In this document: one piece after another, positions 48,101 to 54,100 of the stretch
Position numbering within the stretch: position 1 is the stretch's first letter
How the letters are laid out: every line of letters starts with the position of its first letter
Source of the DNA: Harmothoe impar
Lineage: Eukaryota > Annelida > Polychaeta > Phyllodocida > Polynoidae
Direction: 5' to 3'
Assembly (NCBI GenBank): GCA_947462335.1
Contig: OX381707.1
Coordinates: 59,869,773 to 59,933,772, forward strand
Length of the DNA: 64,000 nucleotides
The notes under the pieces: model-generated
Database searches by the model: none
Seen by the model: the letters and a program-made list of their open reading frames with translations, nothing else
What the model was told of the DNA's origin: nothing
Program-made: the position numbers and the translations under genes

Positions 48101-51100
48101 TTAATTTGTGTGTATACTGTTTTCACACAGTAGCATGCACGAGTGAATCAAAGTGGATCGTAGACTCAGGACACACAGTTATGTAAACATAGGTTGTGTA
48201 ACTTTGTAAGCCACCCAAGGACTAGCCCTGGTGAACTAGTAATAATTCCATTGCATTACGCCAATTCTAGAGGGCCCGGGGCTTGAGGTGGCTGATGCTC
48301 AACGACCTCCTCCCACGGTATTTTCTATATTGAAATATAGTTATTAACGGGATGGGGGGAGGTCTTGGGTTTGGGTTTGGGTTTGGGGGAGGCGTAAACA
48401 ATCTGGACACCTCCTGGGTGGGGGTATAAACGAATTTTGGGGTAGAGTTTTTCTCTGAATAAATCAATCATGATAGAATCAATACAGCCTAGAGTCTTAA
48501 GCCTTAAGAGTCTTACCTGAATCTGCTGTCTGCCATCCACCACCACCCCCATCAGTGCTGTCAGCGGCGCCGCATTCACTGCCCTGCAGGTTAAAAAGAA
48601 GTGTTAAAGGGAGGTCCAAGGACAAGGCCATGAGAATGAAAGTTAGAGTTCACTCATCCGAGACTTTTTGAAAACAGATGCAGCTTTCTTTTTCATTACG
48701 TAAACCTTGCATATAAGCTGCAGCTAGTAAACAAGTGAGATCGCTGGTGCGGCTTATAGGATCGACCCAGAGTCGCGGCTTATACGCGAGTTTTAGCTAC
48801 AGTCAGGTTGTGATATTCCGGTGTCCAACAAGGACGTAGAGATTTTCAAAGGAAAAAGGGACGATGAGACATAGATCTGAGTTGGGAAACACAGGGGAGC
48901 TATGGTCGACAGTCATGATTCTTTTTTTTCTTTTATAAGGGGATGAGCGGAGAACGGAATGAAGGGAGAACGGGATAAAGGGAGGACGGGATAAAGGGAC
49001 AACGGGATAAACGGGGAACGGGGTAAACGGAGAACGGGGTAAATGGAGAAAGGGTGAACGGGAGAGACGGAGAACGGGATAAACGGAGAACGGTAGAAAC
49101 AGAGAAAGGGAAGAAACGGAGAATGGGATAAAGGGAGAACGGGATAAAGGGAGAACAGGATAAAGGGAGAACGGGATAAAGGGAGAACGGGATAAAGGGA
49201 GAACGGGATAAACGGAGAACGGGGTAAACTGAGAACGGGATAAATGGAGAAAGGGTGTACAGGAGAGACGGAGAACGGGATAAACGGAGAACGGGATAAA
49301 CGGAGAACAGGATAAATGGAGAACGGGATAAAGGGAGAACGGGATAAACGGAGAACAGGATAAATGGAGAACGGGATAAAGGGAGAACGGGATAAACGGA
49401 GAACGGGATAAAGGGAGAACGGGATAAAGGGAGAACGGGATAAAGGGAGAACGGGATAAAGGGAGAACGGGATAAAGGGAGAACGGGATAAAGGGAGAAC
49501 GGGATAAAGGGAGAACGGGGTAAACGGAGAACGGGGTAAATGGAGAAAGGGTGAACGGGATAGACGGAGAACGGGGTAGACGGAGAACGGGAGGGACGGA
49601 GAACGGGATAGACGGAGAACGGGATAAACGGAGAACGGGATAAACGGAGAACGGGATAAACGGAGAACGGGATAAACGGAGAACGGGATAAACGGAGAAA
49701 GGGATAAACGGAGAAAGGGATAAACGGAGAACGGGATAAACGGTTAAACGGAGAAAAGGATAAACAGAGAAAGGGAGAAAGGGAGAACGGGAAAGACGGA
49801 GAAAGGGAGAAACGGAGAACGGGAGAAACGGGGAACGGGATAAAGGGAGAACGGGATAAAGGGAGAACGGGTTAAAGGGAAAAGGGAGAACGCATAAACG
49901 AAGAACGCGAAAACGAAGAACGCGAAAACGAAGAACGCGAAAACGAAGAACGCGAAAACGAAGAACGCGATACGAAGAACGTGAAAACGAAGAATGCGAA
50001 AACAGAGGATAAAGGGAGAACGGGATAAAGGGAGAACAGGATAAAGGGAGAACGGGATAAACGGAGAACGGGGTAAAGGAGAACGGGGTAAATGGAGAAA
50101 GGGTGAACGGGAGAGACGGAGAACGGGAGAGACGGAGAACGGGATAAACGGAGAACGGGATAAACGGAGAACGGGATAAACGGAGAACGGGATAAAGGGA
50201 GAACGGGATAAAGGGAGAACGGGATAAAGGGAGAACGGGATAAAGGGAGAACGGGGTAAACGGAGAACGGGGTAAATGGAGAAAGGGTGAACGGGATAGA
50301 CGGAGAACGGGATAGACGGAGAAAGGGATAGACGGAGAACGGGATAAACGGAGAACGTGAAAACGAAGAATGCGAAAACAGAGGATAAAGGGAGAACGGG
50401 ATAAAGGGAGAACAGGATAAAGGGAGAACGGGATAAACGGAGAACGGGGTAAACGGAGAACGGGGTAAATGGAGAAAGGGTGAACGGGAGAGACGGAGAA
50501 CGGGAGAGACGGAGAACGGGATAAACGGAGAACGGGATAAACGGAGAACGGGATAAACGGAGAACGGGATAAACGGAGAAAGGGATAAACGGAGAAAGGG
50601 ATAAACGGAGAACGGGATAAACGGTTAAACGGAGAAAAGGATAAACAGAGAAAGGGAGAAAGGGAGAACGGGAAAGACGGAGAAAGGGAGAGACGGAGAA
50701 CGGGAGAGACGGAGAACGGGAGAAACGGAGAACGGGAGAAACGGGGAACGGGATAAAGGGAGAACGGGATAAAGGGAGAACGGGATAAAGGGAGAACGGG
50801 TTAAAGGGAAAAGGAAGAACGCATAAACGAAGAACGCATAAACGAAGAACGCGAAAACGAAGAACGCGAAAACGAAGAACGCGAAAACGAAGAACGCGAA
50901 AACGAAGAACGCGAAAACGAAGAACGTGAAAACGAAGAATGCGAAAACAGAGGATAAAGGGAGAACGGGATAAAGGGAGAACAGGATAAAGGGAGAACGG
51001 GATAAACGGAGAACAGGGTAAACGGAGAACGGGGTAAATGGAGAAAGGGTGAACGGGAGAGACGGAGAACGGGAGAGACGGAGAACGGGATAAACGGAGA

Positions 51101-54100
51101 ACGGGATAAACGGAGAACGGGATAAACGGAGAACGGGATAAACGGAGAAGGGGATAAACGGAGAACGGGATAAACGGAGAAAGGGATAAACGGAGAACGG
51201 GATAAACGGTTAAACGGAGAAAAGGATAAACAGAGAAAGGGAGAAAGGGAGAACGGGAAAGACGGAGAATGGGAGAGACGGAGAACGGGAGAGACGGAGA
51301 ACGGGAGAGACGGAGAACGGGAGAAACGGAGAAAGGGAGAAACGGAGAACGGGATAAAGGGAGAACGGGATAAAGGGAGAACGGGTTAAAGGGAAAAGGG
51401 AGAACGCGAAAACGAAGAACGCGAAAACGAAGAACGCGAAAACGAAGAACGCGAAAACGAAGAATGCGAAAACGAAGAACGCGAAAACAGAGGATAAAGG
51501 GAGAACGGGAAAAAGGGAGAACAGGATAAAGGGAGAACGGGATGAACGGAGAACGGGGTAAACGGAGAACGGGGTAAACGGAGAAAGGGTGAACGGGAGA
51601 GACGGAGAACGGGATAAACGGAGAACGGGATAAACGGAGAACGGGATAAACGGAGAACGGGATAAACGGAGAACGGGATAAACGGAGAAAGGGATAAACG
51701 GAGAACGGGATAAACGGTTAAACGGAGAAAAGGATAAACAGAGAAAGGGAGAAAGGGAGAACGGGAAAGAAGGAGAACGGGAGAGAAGGAGAACGGGAGA
51801 GACGGAGAACGGGAGAAACGGAGAACGGGAGAAACGGAGAACGGGATAAAGGGAGAACGGGATAAAGGGAGAACGGGTTAAAGGGAAAAGGGAGAACGCG
51901 AAAACGAAGAACGCGAAAACAAAGAACGCGAAAACAAAGTACGCGAAAACGAAGAACGCGAAAACGAAGAACGCGAAAACAGAGGATAAACGGAGAACGG
52001 GATAAAGGGAGAACAGGATAAAGGGAGAACGGGATGAACGGAGAACGGGGTAAACGGAGAACGGGGTAAATGGAGAAAGGGTGAACGGGAGAGACGGAGA
52101 ACGGGATAAACGGAGAACGGGATAAACGGAGAACGGGATAAACGGAGAAAGGGATAAACGGAGAAAGGGATAAACGGAGAACGGGATAAACGGTTAAACG
52201 GAGAAAAGGATAAACAGAGAAAGGGATAAACGGAGAAAGGGAGAACGGGAAAGACGGAGAACGGGAGAGACGGAGAACGGGAGAGACGGAGAACGGGAGA
52301 AACGGAGAACGGGATAAAGGGAGAACGGGATAAAGGGAGAACGGGATAAAGGGAGAACGGGATAAAGGGAGAACGGGATAAAGGGAGAACAGGATAAAGG
52401 GAGAACGGGATGAACGGAGAACGGGGTAAACGGAGAACGGGGTAAATGGAGAAAGGGTGAACGGGAGAGACGGAGAACGGGATAAACGGAGAACGGGATA
52501 AACGGAGAAAGGGATAAACGGAGAACGGGATAAACGGTTAAACGGAGAAAAGGATAAACAGAGAAAGGGATAAACGGAGAAAGGGAGAACGGGAAAGACC
52601 GAGAACGGGAGAGACGGAGAACGGGAGAGACGGAGAACGGGAGAAACGGAGAACGGGATAAAGGGAGAACGGGATAAAGGGAGAACGGGTTAAAGGGAAA
52701 AGGGAGAACGCGAAAACGAAGAACGCGAAAACGAAGAACGCGAAAACGAAGAACGCGAAAACGAAGAACGCGAAAACGAAGAACGCGAAAACGAAGAACG
52801 CGAAAACGAAGAATGCGAAAACAGAGAACGCAAAACCTGCTCGCCCCCAGCCACCTGCTTTCCCACAGCCACCTGCTCACCTACAGCCAAAAATGTCTGC
52901 AACGCACGCCGCCCGTGGCCGACAGACATAGCGAAACAGATACATGCCGCTGCAGTTTACGATCCGACCGACTCGCTTTTTGGCCGAAACGTAAAGCGGT
53001 GTTTACGTGCTGGCGGGCGACGACGCCCACAGCCACCTGCTTGCCCGTAACCACCTGCTTGCCCACACCCACCTGCTTGCCCACACCCACCTGCTCGCCT
53101 GGAATTTGATCAAATAAGGCATGTGACCCATCAAAGTGGGTCAGTTTTTCCTGGAGATTACGATTCTGCTGTCAGAAATGGGAAATAACGTATTTTATTA
53201 AAATTAGATCACTCATTCGACTTTCTTATGACAAAAGGGGTATGTGTGAGGCTTGTGGTGGCCTGGTAAGTAGCAGAGAGCGGCATAGGAAATAGCAGAC
53301 GACATTCACCATATAGTTGACCCTTTGAGGCAAACATAACCTATTTCTATGTGCGTATAAGAAGGTCTACAGTATGGGGGTGGATGGCTAAATTCGACAC
53401 GGCGACATGGCCATTTCTTAAAATCGACATGCGACATGGAGCTTAGTGACATGCAACATGAGGTTTGAAAAGATAGTGACAGGGGACATGAGCAATTCTT
53501 AAAATCGACATGGGACATGGGGATTGTTAAGCGACATTGACATGTGACATGGCCATTTCTTAAAATCGACATGTGACCCCCCCCCCATCTACACCCCCTA
53601 CAGTGTCAGTGTGTAGGGGGGTGGGGGTGTTGGGGATAGGTCTCATTCTGCCAAATCTGGGGCGGGTAGGGGGGGGGGGGCTTATGATTAACGGATAGGC
53701 CCATAATCTAGGCCAATCTGAAATGTCGTTTAAAGATTGAAAAAAAAAATCTAAAGTTTTTTTTAAACAGACTTTTCTAGTGCGGAATTCGATGGGAAAA
53801 ACGATGGTGCCATCGAAATTTCGATCAGGTTAATAGAAAATGAGCTACCGCCGTTTCCGTATTACGCCCGAGACCGAAATTGCAAAGTTTTGTCCTCCCT
53901 ATGACAAGCAGTTAAGGACTGAGAAATGTTGACAGTGGGTGGGCGATAATAGAGCTGCGGTGGCAGTTTAACAACAAACTCGGCAGTTTAACAACAAACT
54001 CGGCAGTTTAACAACAAACTCGGCAGTTTAACAATGAGACTGGCAAGTTTTGATGTTAAATCGGCAAATTTTGATGTTAAATCGGTGAGTTTTGGTGTTA

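Noticed and set aside
48940..52830. CRISPR-like array
   Set aside because: The units are contiguous 15-16 bp repeats without unique spacers, in animal DNA.
52194..52880. 228-codon minus-strand frame of RVLRF and PFSL repeats
   Set aside because: It is a translation of the minisatellite, without a start context or exon structure.
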